Positions 11,201-23,500 of a DNA stretch of 64,000 nucleotides are shown one piece after another (within the stretch, counting starts at the first letter, position 1; each line of letters starts with the position of its first letter). Position numbers and translations under genes: made by a program. The DNA is from Euryodendron excelsum (Eukaryota; Streptophyta; Magnoliopsida; Ericales; Pentaphylacaceae). The stretch spans positions 14,426,001 through 14,490,000 of the forward strand of contig CM065394.1 in NCBI GenBank assembly GCA_033060915.1, given 5' to 3'. A model generated the notes under the pieces. That model saw only the letters and a list, made by a program, of their open reading frames with translations, was not told the origin of the DNA and searched no databases.

Positions 11201-12190
11201 TCATTTGAGCTTTCGGACAATGTCCACGTCTTTGAAGCTCCACTTGTCACTTACCTCCAGGTAGATGACTAGATTCTCACAGGAATAGTCGAGGTTGGTG
11301 CAATTGTCGATCTCTTCCTCACTTATTGATGCAGACACAAGCATGCGTCCCCCAAGATTTGTAACTGCCTCATGGTGCTTCCTCCCTTGCTTAGTTTTTC
11401 TCTCTTCGAGTCCAGCTTCCTCTTTTCCTTTATTTCCTCCAAATGGATAGGCCAATTTACTTTTTTCTAGCTTAACTAACTTAACCCAAGCCCTAGGTTT
11501 CTTGCTTTTGCACTCGATCGTGCTCTGCTGCTCCTCGGGTGCATATAACTGTGGGCCTTTGATATTTGGTATGAAAGGGCTTTGTACTTTGTGAGGGAAT
11601 AATGTGCCATGTTATTCTAGATCTTCCTTATCCATGTGATCTTCATCCTCATAGTATATCACTTGGCATACAGTAGTTAGGACCCTGTTACATTGTACTC
11701 CGTGGTGACATTGACAGTGTAATTTGGTAAAGGACTTGTGGCAACATTGGAAGTGTGAATAGGGCTTATCGGCTTTAGGTCAATGGTTTTACTATCTATC
11801 AGATCCTGAATCTTGTGCTTGAGGGTCCAACAGTCTTCGGTATCATCTCCTTGGCTCCCGAAATGGTATTCACAATACGCTTTTGGGTTAAAGTGAGGTT
11901 GGAGAGGATTAGGCCAAGGTCGAGGGGGTATAGGTTTCAAATATCCTGTGGCTAGGAGACCAAAATAAGTTGTGGTTTGCGTGCAAGCAAGTTTAGTGAA
12001 GACTCGATCTTTTTCACTTGTTCGCCTAGGTTGGGGTGGTGCCCTAGATGTTCTTGGAGGTCGGGGATCAAATTCTGGTGTAATGATAATTGGGTCAGTG
12101 GCTTGGGAGTCGAAAAAGGTTTTGGGTTTTATGTTTCAAAGTGGAACAATTCTTAGTGGCGTAGCCTAGCAGGTCGAAACGGTACTCATA
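11201..12190 (-). pseudogene. Ogre/Tat-like gag zinc-finger remnant (E2)
   Basis: On minus, about 12.1-11.68 kb reads FTKLACTQTTTYFGLL..., a proline-rich segment, then YCEYHFGSQGDDTEDCWTLK and HKIQDLIDSK. The C-x2-H-type motif followed by TE(D/N)C-x-LK-x-K(I/V)QDLID is characteristic of Tat/Ogre gag-protease junctions. Downstream (11455-11201) is a further open stretch beginning AYPFGGNKGKEE that I cannot assign. Stop codons separate the pieces (for example at about 11677). Role if intact: nucleocapsid region of the gag precursor, acting in virus-like particles. Confidence 0.6.
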
Positions 12191-14013
12191 TGATAAGTTA
12201 TATGATTTGGGGGTTCGCTTGCAGACTGACTTAAGAAGTGTTGGAATGAGGTAATTGGCTTAGGGCATCCGTCGGTAGGCTACGATTAGGGTCTCCTCTT
12301 GGTCCTCTCTCTTAGTCCTTTTTCAAGGCGCCATGCATTCTTCAGGGGCTTGGCTCCGAGGGGCCTCTGCCAGTTCATGGGTTGCTATTCCGGTATAGGA
12401 TAAGAGTGAAGAGAGCATTGCTTCCATGTTAGCCATTCTATTTTCGAACCCCCTTATTTCTTCTAATATCCAAGTCAGGGCATTAAGTGGCTCCATGGGT
12501 GCTCTTTAGCTTTTGATCCGTAGCAATAGGGGAAAGTGAAGAGACCTTGAACCAGAAAAAGGAAAAAAAAGTCAGTGCCTTGTTTTGATAATTTTTATGC
12601 AATGCATGCCCTAAGGATGTCCCTATTTGAGAGGGAGACTAATATGATGTATTTGGCTCACTTTTGGAGATAGGGAGGTTTGCCTCTGTATGCAGGTACC
12701 TTACTGTTTAGAGTGGGAACATACATTCATTCATTCATTTATTCAAAAATGAGAAAGTACATTAAACTTTGGAGTCTAAATATAATAGAATTGAAATACA
12801 TTTTAATAGGGGGAGAGTGAACAATTTCCTTAGGACTTCCACCTATCTATTTTTACATTCGAGGATCCTAAACTACCCTTAAGTCTTCGAATTTATCTTC
12901 TTTGAACTTGATGTTGAGGGGGATCGTTGAGAGACCATGTTTGATTGCCCCTTGTCTTCTTGGCAATCCTATCTCCGTGAGCATAGAGGGATTGGGACCC
13001 CTCTTATGGAATGACTTGAAATGCATGCAATGAGTCCTTAGGGTTACATGGGAACACTTAGGATTTTGGGTAGGTTTAATGCAAGGAAGAATGAACTTAG
13101 TGTCACCCTCTTTGGGTTGATCATATGCATGGAGATGCAGTGACTTGAATTACTTTGGAACTCTTGTCTTGACATGGAATATTGAATGCATGAACATGGT
13201 TGCACAGAGTAGAGAGAGAGAATGCATTTAAAAAGTAAACATGGATGCATGAGCATTTAGACAACATTATAACAGTAAAAATACAAGCATTATAGCAACA
13301 GAAATAGACAAGTTTAAAGGAAAGTAAAGCATTCGCCCTTTCCTCCATGGTTTTGAAAACGGTGTGCGTGTCTTAAATCCGGCAGGGGTTCGGCTATGCA
13401 TGGTGCCTATATAAGCATGAGGTTGAGGGCTTACTAATGCTTCCTAAGAAAGCTCGGTTCCCAGATCTTTAAACCTAGGCCCACTCCCCGAGGTGGTGCC
13501 ATTATCAGTTGGTGATCCAAATGGGAGAACCATCAAGAGGCCGTAGGCGAAGAAACTGACACAGCATCTTGCCCACAACCAATATACCGTTCCCCCTTCT
13601 AACTAGAAGGGACATTTCAGCTAGAGAATGAAAATATGCAAATACTTGTGCATGTGCAGTCTGTGTGTGTGTGTGAAATTTTAAAAAGTGGAGGAAGGGG
13701 CCCAACAACTCTCATCCATCCTATCCATTCCATACATTTATGCATACGTGACAGTTAATATAACATGAAATCAATATGTGAACAAGCGTCTACCTACAAA
13801 AATAAATATGCAAAAGTCAGTACATGAATGACAAACTAAATGCAAGATTTGAATAATTGAATATGAATAGAATGCATACTATAACATGTTTTTGAAAACA
13901 ACTTGGAAAAGCTTGATTTTGAAAGTTTGAAGTGGATAGAATTGGACAAATTAATCAAAGACTCCAAGTAGGTGAGGGTGAATAGACATGACAATGGCCT
14001 AACCCTTTAAGCG
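12191..14013 (-). mobile_element. Leader region of E2
   Basis: Non-coding sequence between the PBS and the gag remnants. The part from 12600 to 13450 is the inverted counterpart of 2336-3190 in E1. It shows scattered conserved words but no long ORF, as expected for the long untranslated leader of Ogre-type elements. Confidence 0.5.
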
Positions 14014-14031
14014 TCCCCAGTGGAATCGCCA
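14014..14031 (-). other. Primer binding site of E2 (tRNA-Arg type)
   Basis: The minus strand reads TGGCGATTCCACTGGGGA two bases after the LTR end ...TACGACA. It differs by one base from the TGGCGACTCCACTGGGGA type commonly seen in Ogre/Tat elements (established knowledge). Confidence 0.7.
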
Positions 14032-14033
14032 GC

Positions 14034-17000
14034 TGTCGTACCTCGATTTTTCACAATCGGGGAAAATACACACAAGTGAAAAAAATACAGTACTCTCTCG
14101 TTAAAACTCATCCTCCTAGAAAGACGAGTGCGACTAGGTTTGAATTTGAAATTGAATTTGAATAAGGGCTTTTGGAAAACAATCTGGAGTCGCCACCTAA
14201 CAATTTTGAAAAAAACTTCCTCAAGAGAGAGTTTTTAAGAAAATAGGTTGTTTGCCAACCTTGAAAAATATTTAAGCCTTTTTTGAAAAATGACTCCAGA
14301 TTTGGTCTTTGAAAACAGTAATCTAGGTCCAAAGGTTAGTTACATGTAGGGAAGACACACTAAGCCATCACCTTACCCCACCCTTGCGGTACTTACATGT
14401 CTATTCACTCTAGGTTCACTCATTTAGCATCTTTGATTAATAAATGTCCAATTATATCCACTTTGAAAAGAACTTTTAGAAAGAAGTTGACATTATGCAT
14501 GATATACAAGTGCAAGAATTTGATTTGATTTTGAAAATAGTTTTGAAAATACTTGATTTGATTTTAACAAAGGTTTGAAAAGATAGATTTAATTTTTGAA
14601 AGAAAGTTCCAGAAATTGAAAATAGAGATTTGAAAATAGATTTTTGAATTAGAAACTTAAAATAGATCATGGAATTGAAAGTTTGAAAATAGTTATGGAA
14701 TTGGAAATTGAATAAAAGGTTGTGGAATTGGAAATTGGAAAAAATGTTATAGAATTGGAAATTTGAAAAAAGTTATGACCGCACTCATGAGGGTTTACTA
14801 CGTATCTCTTTTTGGAAATCAGGTTAGTCATGGTTCGGACAAGAGTCCGATTGAAAATAGACATTTTTAGGTTTTGAAAAGTTTGATTTGAAAAGATTTT
14901 GATTCGAAAAGAGTTTGATTTGAAAAAGAGATTTGATTTAAACTTGGAATAGAAGATTTGAAATTGAGATTGAAATTGAACTTAGACTTAGGATTAGACT
15001 TGGAAGAGAGTTTGAATTTGGAAAGAAAATTTGGACTTGACCTAGGAAAGATAGAGTTGAGTTTTGAAATCATTTTGAAGTTTGGAATTAAAAAACCATC
15101 TTGGTTTAGAAAAGAGTTTTGAAAAAGGGTTGAAACTTCCTAACTCTAAGAGTTAAGGTTGGATTAGGGTTTAGACCTCCTAGGGTTGAAACATATAATT
15201 GAATCGGAAATGATTTGATTTAGATTTGAAAAGTTTAATTTTAGAAAGTTGGATTTAGAAAATATTCGAATTAGCAAAGATTCGAATTAGGAAAGCTGGG
15301 TTTAAGGAAAATTCGAAAAGAGATTTGACTTGAAAAAGTTGACTTAAAATGATTTGAAAAGTTAGGGTTTAGGAAAGATTATATTTTGAAAAACTTTGAA
15401 TTAGGAATGTTTCAAAATAAGAAAGTTTCATTTTAGGAAAGCGCCAAATTAGGAAAGTTTCGTATTTAGAAAGTTTTAACTTAATAAAGTTTTGAATTTA
15501 GAAAGTTTTGAAATTTAGAAAGGTTGGAATTAGGAAATGTTTGAATTAAGAAAGATCTGATTTCTATTTTCAAAAAGAGATTATTTGATTTGGTTTCTTA
15601 AATTAGAGAATTTGATTTGGTTTCCCAAATTGGAAGACTAGATTTGGTTTCCTAAGTTGGAGTATTAGATTTGACACGGATTTGGAAAGGTGGAGTTTTA
15701 GAGATCTTCGATTTGGAAGTTATGATTTTGGTGTAGAAAATAGAACTTGGAAACCAAAGATTTGACATGGAAAAGGAAAGTGAAAATTAGGGTTTCCTAA
15801 TCATTAGCTCTAGGGCTTGGCTTGGACTCCAAGAAAATGAGTTTTTGGAAAGTAAATCTTGTGAAAGGAGTTTCTAGGAGGGAGACTTGAAGAGTGATTT
15901 TAGAAAGTAGAATTTTGAATAGAGCTTTTTTAGAAAGGAGTTCTTAGAAAATGAATTTTTGAAGGGAATTTTTGGAAAGGAGTTTTGAAAAGAAATTTTG
16001 GAAAGTGGAACTTTTAGAAAGAAAGTTTTTAGAAGGAGATTTTTGAAAGCATTTTAGGAAGTAGATTGGAAAAGAAGTTTGAAAAGAGATTTGAAAAAGC
16101 GATTTGGAAAGGGAATATAATATGGACTTTTACAAGTCTCTAAAAATATCTCACTTTTCTAAAACGACTCTAACCATAGGAAGATTAGAATCATTCTAGG
16201 GTTGTGATTTTGAAAACAACAAGGGTTCGAAATATGGACCATAATAATCACATTAAATATAACACTTTCCTAAAACAACCCTAATCATAGAATGGCTAGA
16301 ATCATATTAAGATTGTGGTTTTGAAAACAAGTTTGAAAGAAGAGATTTTTTATGCAAGTTTTGAAAGAGATTTTGATGCAAGTTTTGAAAACAAGTTTAG
16401 AAAATGATTTTGAAGAGATGTATGAGTATGATATGCATAATGCAAGTAGGGTTGTGAACATACAAGGTTGGCTTCACCACATAATCAAGGGGGCCAAATT
16501 CACATGGTCTAAGGTTGGATTGGAAGAAAGCCCCGGACACAGTGACTTTTAACCATCCTTCCTACATATGGATCGGGGATACCCTTGTTTTAAGCATGTA
16601 AGAATGGGGGGAAAGAAGATAGGGGATTAAAATAGAAGAAAACCTAAGTGGGTTAGGAAGGAGAAGAGAGAAGGGGGGAATTGCGTAAACGTAAATAAAA
16701 AACTAACCTTGTGTCTTCTTTGATTTGCTTGTTTTATTTGTTTTACTTTGCTTTGATCTTCGAGAACTTTGATATTGCAGCACCTTGAGTCTTCAATGGT
16801 TGACTTGGAGACTCGTATAGGCATGTATTGAGTATATGTATGCTAGGCTTAAAGTGTATGGGGGCTAGGGTTTAAAGAGGCCTAAGAAAACTCAGGTTTG
16901 GAGAGAGTTTGAAGTCTGTATATTGAAAGACAAATTTTTTGGAGTTAGATTGCAGACCTTCTTCACACGGGGGGGAGGCTCTGTATTTATAGATAAAATA

Positions 17001-17064
17001 TTGACCTAGCACCTATTACAATGGCGCCAGGCTAAAATTCCTTCTGGCGCCACTGCAAGCCAAA
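14034..17064 (-). mobile_element. LTR B part 1: R/U5 side of the E2 5' LTR
   Basis: Runs from the LTR end (TGTCGTACC on plus at 14034) next to the PBS up to the breakpoint of the viral insertion at about 17064. It is collinear with LTR A from about 15400. It contains the TATA box (16984-16991, minus) and a long C-poor plus strand (14460-16130) full of TTTGAAA words. Together with 34681-36239 the undisrupted LTR would be about 4.6 kb. Confidence 0.75.
16984..16991 (-). promoter_or_regulatory. TATA box of LTR B
   Basis: TATAAATA on minus, the same position as in LTR A. In this copy the U3 enhancer part is displaced 17.6 kb away, beyond the viral palindrome. Confidence 0.5.
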
Positions 17065-17366
17065 AACCATAAATAACCCAGGTAGTAAGCCTTAACGATT
17101 TATAGGCACGCCCAGAGGGTCAACCAGATTTGCGGCTTATAACAAATAATAAATTATAAAAGCAATTAAAACCAGCCAATAAGGCGGTATAAGCATAGAA
17201 TAAAAGTAAATAATGAGCATGCAAATAATTATTAATACAAAAGATGGAAACATTGAAATTGGAAATTGATAATTGAAAGATTACAAAAAAAATAAACATA
17301 TTTTGAAGATTACCAGGTAAGGTAATCTGATCTTGCACTTACAGCTTGAACTTACAACAGAATTCT

Positions 17367-17368
<2 letters not shown>

Positions 17369-17395
<27 letters not shown>
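17369..17395. repeat. (GA)n microsatellite in the viral non-coding region
   Basis: About 13 GA units, mirrored by (CT)n at 34416-34438 in the other arm. On the viral sense strand it is a CT-rich leader just downstream of the TATA-like box. Confidence 0.9.
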
Positions 17396-17401
<6 letters not shown>

Positions 17402-17442
17402 TTCTTTGAATTTGGCCTACCTCAACACATTGAGGATCAGGG

Positions 17443-17450
17443 TTTAAATA
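17443..17450 (-). promoter_or_regulatory. TATA-like box of the left viral copy
   Basis: TATTTAAA on minus, downstream of ORF2 and followed by a CT-rich leader; conserved at 34361-34368. It fits the intergenic promoter of a circular pararetrovirus. It points left, toward the LTR B TATA box about 455 bp away. Confidence 0.45.
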
Positions 17451-17560
17451 GACAAAATTTGTAACCGTAACTGTTTGGAATAGAAAAATGAAAACCGAAA
17501 CTGTTTGGAACAGTAACTGTCGGTGGAACTATTTGGTTGTTGGCACCGATAGTTGTTTTG

Positions 17561-19004
17561 TCACTTTGTGAATAGTAAAAAAGTCAATTTTACTGTAGCA
17601 ATGTTGACTTTTGTTGTAGCAGCTTTGACTGTTGGTTGAATGTTGACTGGTAGTTGGATTGATTCAAAGAGGCCTTCATTTGGGGTTAGCCTGTCGACTC
17701 TTTGAACGTGCTGGACAGGAGTGAAAATGCCATAGCAATTGTCTTCGTTGTCTTGAGCAAGGTCTTCAACAGAAGCTTGGGAACCATGGTCTGGAATGGA
17801 AGGAGAAGCAGCCTCATCATCATCACTATCAGAGAGGGATGATAAGGTTTCAAGTAAGTGTTGTCGAAGATCCTTCTTGAACTTGGCTGCAGCTAATTGA
17901 GGAATTAATTAGCTACGATTAAGGAGAAATTGGGGATCAGATGCCATAGCAATGGCTGGGTGTTATTTGAAGAATTTATGGACTGCTTGAGAGGTGATGG
18001 TTTGGGCAGCCGGCCGATTATCCCACCATTTGACTTGGAAGCTTCGGGCAAGATAGGAAAAGAAATTTTGAGAAATAATTGTGTAGTTCTAGGCACAAAT
18101 CCATGGGATGGAAAATTGAATCATAAAAGGTAAAATGTAAGGGAATTTGGATAAAGCCCTATCAGGTTTGAATTGGATTTGATAGAGAAGGAATGCTTCA
18201 TGGATAGATGGAGGAAAAATTTGAGATATGGACCCAAAGTGAGTCCACCATGAAAAGAACCAATTTGGAAAATTGAAAAGAAAATCCTTTTCGAAGGTAA
18301 ACATCCAAGAGTAACTGAATTTGGGATTTTGAAAAAATAAAGTATTGAATTAGGCTTGTTGGTAATCATAATAATTGAAAGTAGGAGGGTTATAAACTTC
18401 AAAAAAAACGGCAGGGACGGAGAGGATGGGGCCCCCATTGTTCTTGGGTTAAGATTCGTTTAATGTAAATAGTAGAATAGGCAATGTGGGTTTGATTAGG
18501 ATTATAATGATTTATGAGGGAAATGAAATCAGTTTCAATGAGGATAAATTCATAAAATTGTTGGGTATGTAAAGGGGAGATTTGGAGAAAGTGCATGTTC
18601 GGGGCAAACACTCTAGGAGAAATTTGAAATGGATCCTCATTCCATGTTTGATTTTCCAAAAGAACAATAGTTTGTTTGCATTGAGTTTTGAGAAAATATT
18701 TAGATTTGACTATGGGGTTATTAGCCACCACAGAAGAAGAAGAAGTGCGGCGAAGAGCCACCACTGAAGAAGCAGTAGAGGGGTAAGGAGCCGCCACTTG
18801 TTGTTATTGGGGAATGGCTGTAGTTTGAGCATAGGTTTGGGATAATTGTTGAGTTTGGTCAATAAGTGTTTGGTTATACCAATCACTGGGGGACATGGGA
18901 GGAAGTGTTTGGAGAGGAATTGGTTTCATGGCATGAGAAGCTTTGGTTTTGGGTTGAGTTTGAGCAGGGGCTTTGCCGGGATCTCGACTGGGTTTAGGAG
19001 GCAT
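17561..19004 (-). pseudogene. Caulimovirid ORF2 remnant (left copy)
   Basis: The ATG at 19004 follows the ORF1 stop (19020-19018) by 13 nt. The frame starts MPPKPSRDPGKAP, with a Gln/Ser/Pro-rich N-terminus. Then comes a folded-looking region (SKYFLKTQ, YEFILIETD, IAYSTIYIKRI, FPNWFFSWWTHFG), and an acidic tail (SSLSDSDDDEA). Breaks: a TAA after TTAIPQ (about 18804-18806) where the other arm has CAA, and frameshifts near 18430 and 18090. The last open frame runs to a TGA at 17561-17563, beyond the point where the right copy stops. Function unknown; the equivalent ORF of florendoviruses also has no assigned role. Confidence 0.55.
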
Positions 19005-19017
19005 GGTGTGAATTTCC

Positions 19018-22000
19018 CTATATGAATTCTCGAGTAAGAAAATCTGGAAGTGAATTATCAGTACATTTAATATAAGCAATTTTAAAATAAAAAATAGAAA
19101 GAATAGCTTGCCATCTAGGAAAGATTTGGTTAGAAGCTATATTTTGTATATATTTAAAAATAATTTTTTTGGCAGCTTGACAATCAATACGAAGTAAAAA
19201 TTCTTGATTTAATAAATCACTTTGAAATTTGGAAATACATAAAACAATTGCTAATAATTCTTTTTTAATAGTACTACAATTCTTTTGAGTAGGATTCCAG
19301 GTACCTGAGGTAAACCTAACCAATTGTTCTTTGTTATTGAGGACTTGTTTAAGAATACCACCATAACCTACATCAGAGGCATCGGTTTCAACTATTTTGA
19401 AAGCAGTAGGATTGGCTAGGGTGAGACAAGGCAAGGTCTGAACATATTATTTAAGGGTTTGAATGATTTTAGTATGTTCATTGGACCAAGCAGGAGGGTC
19501 TTTCTTAAGACGTTGCCTAAGAGGAGCAGTAATTTGACTTAAATTAGGATAAAAGTCAGAGACATAATTGAGACTTCCTAGAAACCGTTGCAATTGTTTC
19601 TTATCTTTAATTTCATCAGGAAATTTATCAGCAAATTAAATAGATTATTTAATAGGGGTAATTGTACCTTGATAAATATAATGACCTAAGAACCTGACAC
19701 GAGTTTGGAATAAACTAATTTTCTTTGCAGAAAGGACTAAACCAGTGTGTTTAACAATTTTCAAAAATTGTTCAAGATGTGTCCAGTGTTAAATAATAGA
19801 ATTAGAAAAAATCAAAACATCATCAATATAAACAATTGTGAATTGAGAATGGTGATTAAAAATATCATTCATAATTTTTTGAAATTCAGAGGGAGTGTTT
19901 TTTAAACCAAGTGGCATTACATTCCATTCATAATATCCAAAAGGTAAAGTAAATGCAATTTTATTTCGATCTTATTCAGCTAATTGAATTTGCCAAAAGC
20001 TAGATTTTATATCAAATTTTGAAAAGATTTTTGTATGACAGAGACGTTGAAGAAGATCTTTTTTATTGGGAATAGGATACTGAATCCATTGAAGGGCATT
20101 ATTGAGAGGTTTATAATTGATTACTAGATGGGGAGCGCCTCGTTCAATCTCAGCATTTTATAGACATAAAAGGCAACACAATTCCATGGAGATCTACTAG
20201 GACCAGTTAATTTTTTATCAAGTAAATCCTGAATTTCTTTTTTGCAATATTAAAAAAGTTCATGGTTCATTTGGATTGGACGAGCTTTGGTAGGAATTTT
20301 GGAGTCAGAAAATTCAGAAGCATAAGGTAAAATAACAACATGTTTGTGCCTAGACCAGAAAGCATTGGGTACCTCAGAACAAATTTCTTGTTGTAATTTT
20401 GTTAAAAATTTACCTATGGCTAATTGCAAAGTACCATTTTGTGAGCTGCATTCAATTTGAGTATTAATTTTTTCCACTTTTACAAATAATAAATGTTTTT
20501 CTTTTCGAAGGATAAGATTGAGAGTATTATGGGAAATAGCAAAATTTTTTAAAGTATTGAGATCTTTGGTACTAGGAGGACAAACAAAGAGGAAAATAAT
20601 TTGATTATTATTAAGAGTAGTAGTGATACCTTTAGTAGTAACTTGAAAGGGTAGGAGAAGACTAAGGAAAAGAGTTGCTAATATGACTTCTCTGGAAAGG
20701 TTTTTGAAAAGAACAAAAGGAGTTTTGATACACACATTATTATTGCAAATATGAGCATTAGAAAGTTTATATTGTATTTGGAGTGGAGTTCCACCAGTAG
20801 TAGAGAGACGTTCACGTGTTTTTTCAAAATATTTATTTGGGATTAAACCTTCTTGAATACAATTAAGATCGGCACCAGAGTAAAAAAGGGCAATAGTATC
20901 AAATCGAAATTCTTGGTTGACAACAATAGTAATTTTGACATTCAATTTTATATAAGAGATTTGGGAAAGTAAGAAAATATCTGTAGGATTTGGGACAATA
21001 GGTTGGCTAGAAGAAGGGGAAGAGTGTTGAAGTAATAATACTTGATTCTTAAGATTATCAAGATCAATTTTGGAAATGTTATGTTCAAGTTTTAAATCAC
21101 ATAATTCTTTTTTGACAGAGTTGATTTCAGTTTGTAAATCTTGAATAGTTATAGGAGAAGACTTAGAAGTTTGATCAAATCTTTTGTGAATATCATTAAG
21201 ATTATAAGGGTTATTTAGTAATGAAATATCTTGGGTAGGTTTGTCAACAGAAGTTAAATTTTTTTTAAATTGAAGTAAATAATCTTTTTTAACTTGAGGA
21301 TCAGAAATTTTATCAATGCCATCAAGAAGTAATTCTTGTTCTTTTGTAATAACGTTAATAGTATGTGTGGTTGGATATTGACAATTTGTTTTTACAATTT
21401 GGTCAGGTTCAAGGGGAGAAGAAGAAGTATGAGATTCTTCTTTGGAAGAAGATTGGGATACAATTTCATCTATTTGTTATTCATCATCAGAGAGTAGAGG
21501 ATTATCAGAAGCATCAGAATTTAAGAATAAATGCATAAGTTGTTGTTTAAGTGTTTCATCAATATCTAAAGAATTAATTTTTTGATTCATGTGACATTGA
21601 TTTTTATAATGGCCAATTTTACCACATTTGTAACATGTGGAAACTTTCTGTGTGTGTTTAGAAACATGTTTAGGTTTAGAAGGAGAAGTTTTGACAGGAA
21701 GTTGTGTATGGGGTTTTTGGTAAAAAATATTGGAACTTGGTTTTGGTTTTCGAAAGAATCTACGTGCAGAAGTATTGCGAGGTTTGCATCGTGAAGGGGG
21801 TATGATTTGTGTGGTGTTTTCAAAACCAAATTGTTGGCAAAAAGTGCCTAATTCACGTTTGGAAGTGGCTAAATCCTTTTGTAATTGTTGGTTAAGTTTG
21901 AAGTTGGTACATAGTTCAAGACCTTGGGTTTGGATGGCATTAATTAAGTCACCATAAGTGAGTTGTTCATAAGGGACAACTCCATTGTTATTTTCTTTAA

Positions 22001-23500
22001 GTATCTTTGACTTTTTGAGAAAAAAGTTTGGGAAGACTATCTAAAAATTTTTCTTTCCAATGTGTTTGGCCGCAATCATCACGTAACATAAATTTGGTTA
22101 AGAAAACACCTTTATACCAACAAAAAACTTGAGGTTTTGGACATCGAAGATTATTAAGGATTTCAAAGGTAATATCTTGGACTTTGGAAGGACGCCCTAA
22201 GAATTGCCTAGAAATGGAAAAGATAAGGGTACTAACTGCACCTTCAATTGTTTGATTATCTTCAGTTTTGATGGGTGTATCATTTGAATCAGTTTTGATT
22301 GCAGTAAGGATTTGAGTATGTTTAGTGGAGGTGAGGAAATGATTCCACCATCCTTTAAGATGACTAGTAAAACCAGCAACTAAAGCTTGAGCAACAGCAA
22401 AATCAGAAGATTTTTGTTTAGTTTTGTAAGCTAAAGCAACCATTGTCATTTCTTGGAGTTTGTTAAGAATAGTCATACCATCAAAATTCCATTCATAAAT
22501 GGTACCACCATGATAAGCAGCTTGAGTGAATTGATTTCTTTCTTCATATTGCATATCAGGAAAGGTAGGACAAGGATAATAATTTTTAGTGTTATTAGAT
22601 TCATAGCGGCTTTGATATTTCCATTTTTGTTTTTTATTCTGAGTAGCGTTAAGTCCTAAAGGTTGGGAATCATTCATGGTTTGTTCAATAGCTTCAACTT
22701 CAGAAAGAGTTGGTTGAGATAAAGTATTAATAGTTTTAGAAGTAGATGGAAGTGTGTCAGGCGTAGTAATAACATGGAGAACATGATCTAGTTGTGCAAG
22801 TTTGTGATCAATTTGAGAAGAAAATTCTTGGTCACTTAATTCATTTTGAAGATGTGAAGGGACGTCGTATGGTGTAAATAGAGGGGTTTCGGTAGTGGTG
22901 AGCATAGTGACTTGATCTTTGTTGATAAAGTTTTCTACACGAGTTAATTGGTCACCTATAGTTTTAAGTGTTTGATTTGTAAAATTATTTTTTTGTAAAA
23001 TATTAGAAATATCTTTGGCATTAGGAAGTGAAATATCAGGCTTAAGTTTGAAAGGGGAAGCAGTAATAATACTAGATCTGTGTTGAATATAAATTTCTTC
23101 TAGAGGGGGATGAATAAAAGGTTTAATAATATCGTTTGAAGTAACCCATTGGTTTTCAGTATTGGTAATAATATTAAGTTGGTCAAAATAATTGGAACAG
23201 TCAAAGAAACTTAAATGGATTTTGTGATTTTGAACAAACTGATAATATTCTTCATGTATAGGAAGGCGAGCAATTTCATCAAAGGTTTCTAAAAATTAAT
23301 TTTTCTTCTATATATTTTGGGAAGAATTGAAATCACGAATCAGAATAGATTTGTCAAAAATAAATTCTTGTTCTATCATATTTATTTGGGGATCAAGAGG
23401 AGGATCTGGAAGCAGTGTAGGAGATTGGGAAAAATCATCATGTGCATAAATAGGTTGTGCAACATTAGAAGTTGTGACAGATTGTAAGACAGGAGATCTA
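19018..23500 (-). pseudogene. Caulimovirid ORF1 polyprotein remnant (left copy)
   Basis: Order on minus: N-terminal coat-like region (22.9-22.0 kb; FAVAQALVAGF, HLKGWW), zinc knuckle CYKCGKIGHYKNQC (21635-21594, C-x2-C-x4-H-x4-C intact), a coiled-coil-like stretch (21.3-21.0 kb), aspartic protease (20.9 kb), RT with YIDD (19830-19819), and RNase H (TDASDVGYGG at about 19380) ending EFI at 19018. Breaks: the protease aspartate is replaced (FYSGAD, TAC at 20880-20882). TAA codons sit at 21477, 19636 and 19447, another lies near 20247, and there is a one-base frameshift near 20155. A TAA near 23298 interrupts the N-terminal part. Role in an intact virus: capsid, polyprotein processing and genome replication. 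Confidence 0.7.

Larger units (their letters stand above)
7003..14033 (-). mobile_element. Internal region of E2 (non-autonomous Ogre/Tat-like)
   Basis: About 7 kb between the PPT and PBS. On minus, in transcription order: PBS (14014-14031), an untranslated leader, gag/zinc-finger remnants (about 12.2-11.2 kb), an AT/T-rich tract with microsatellites, then an antisense plant-mobile-domain pseudogene near the 3' LTR. I could not find reverse transcriptase, integrase or RNase H motifs on either strand. With two LTRs of about 4.6 kb the element would have been about 16 kb. The lack of pol means it either moved using enzymes from a relative or lost pol by internal deletion. Confidence 0.6.
17065..23500 (-). 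mobile_element. Endogenous caulimovirid copy, left arm of the inverted pair
   Basis: On minus, 23500 to 17065, the order is: ORF1 (missing the region expected to hold the movement protein; then coat/zinc knuckle, aspartic protease, reverse transcriptase, RNase H), an adjoining ORF2, then a non-coding region with a TATA-like box and a (GA)n tract. There are no LTRs at its ends. The two-ORF layout and the absence of integrase fit Caulimoviridae, and the layout resembles florendoviruses (established knowledge). It mirrors 23532-34680, with about 6% divergence in a stretch of about 180 bp compared by eye. It is an old, broken copy. Confidence 0.7.
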
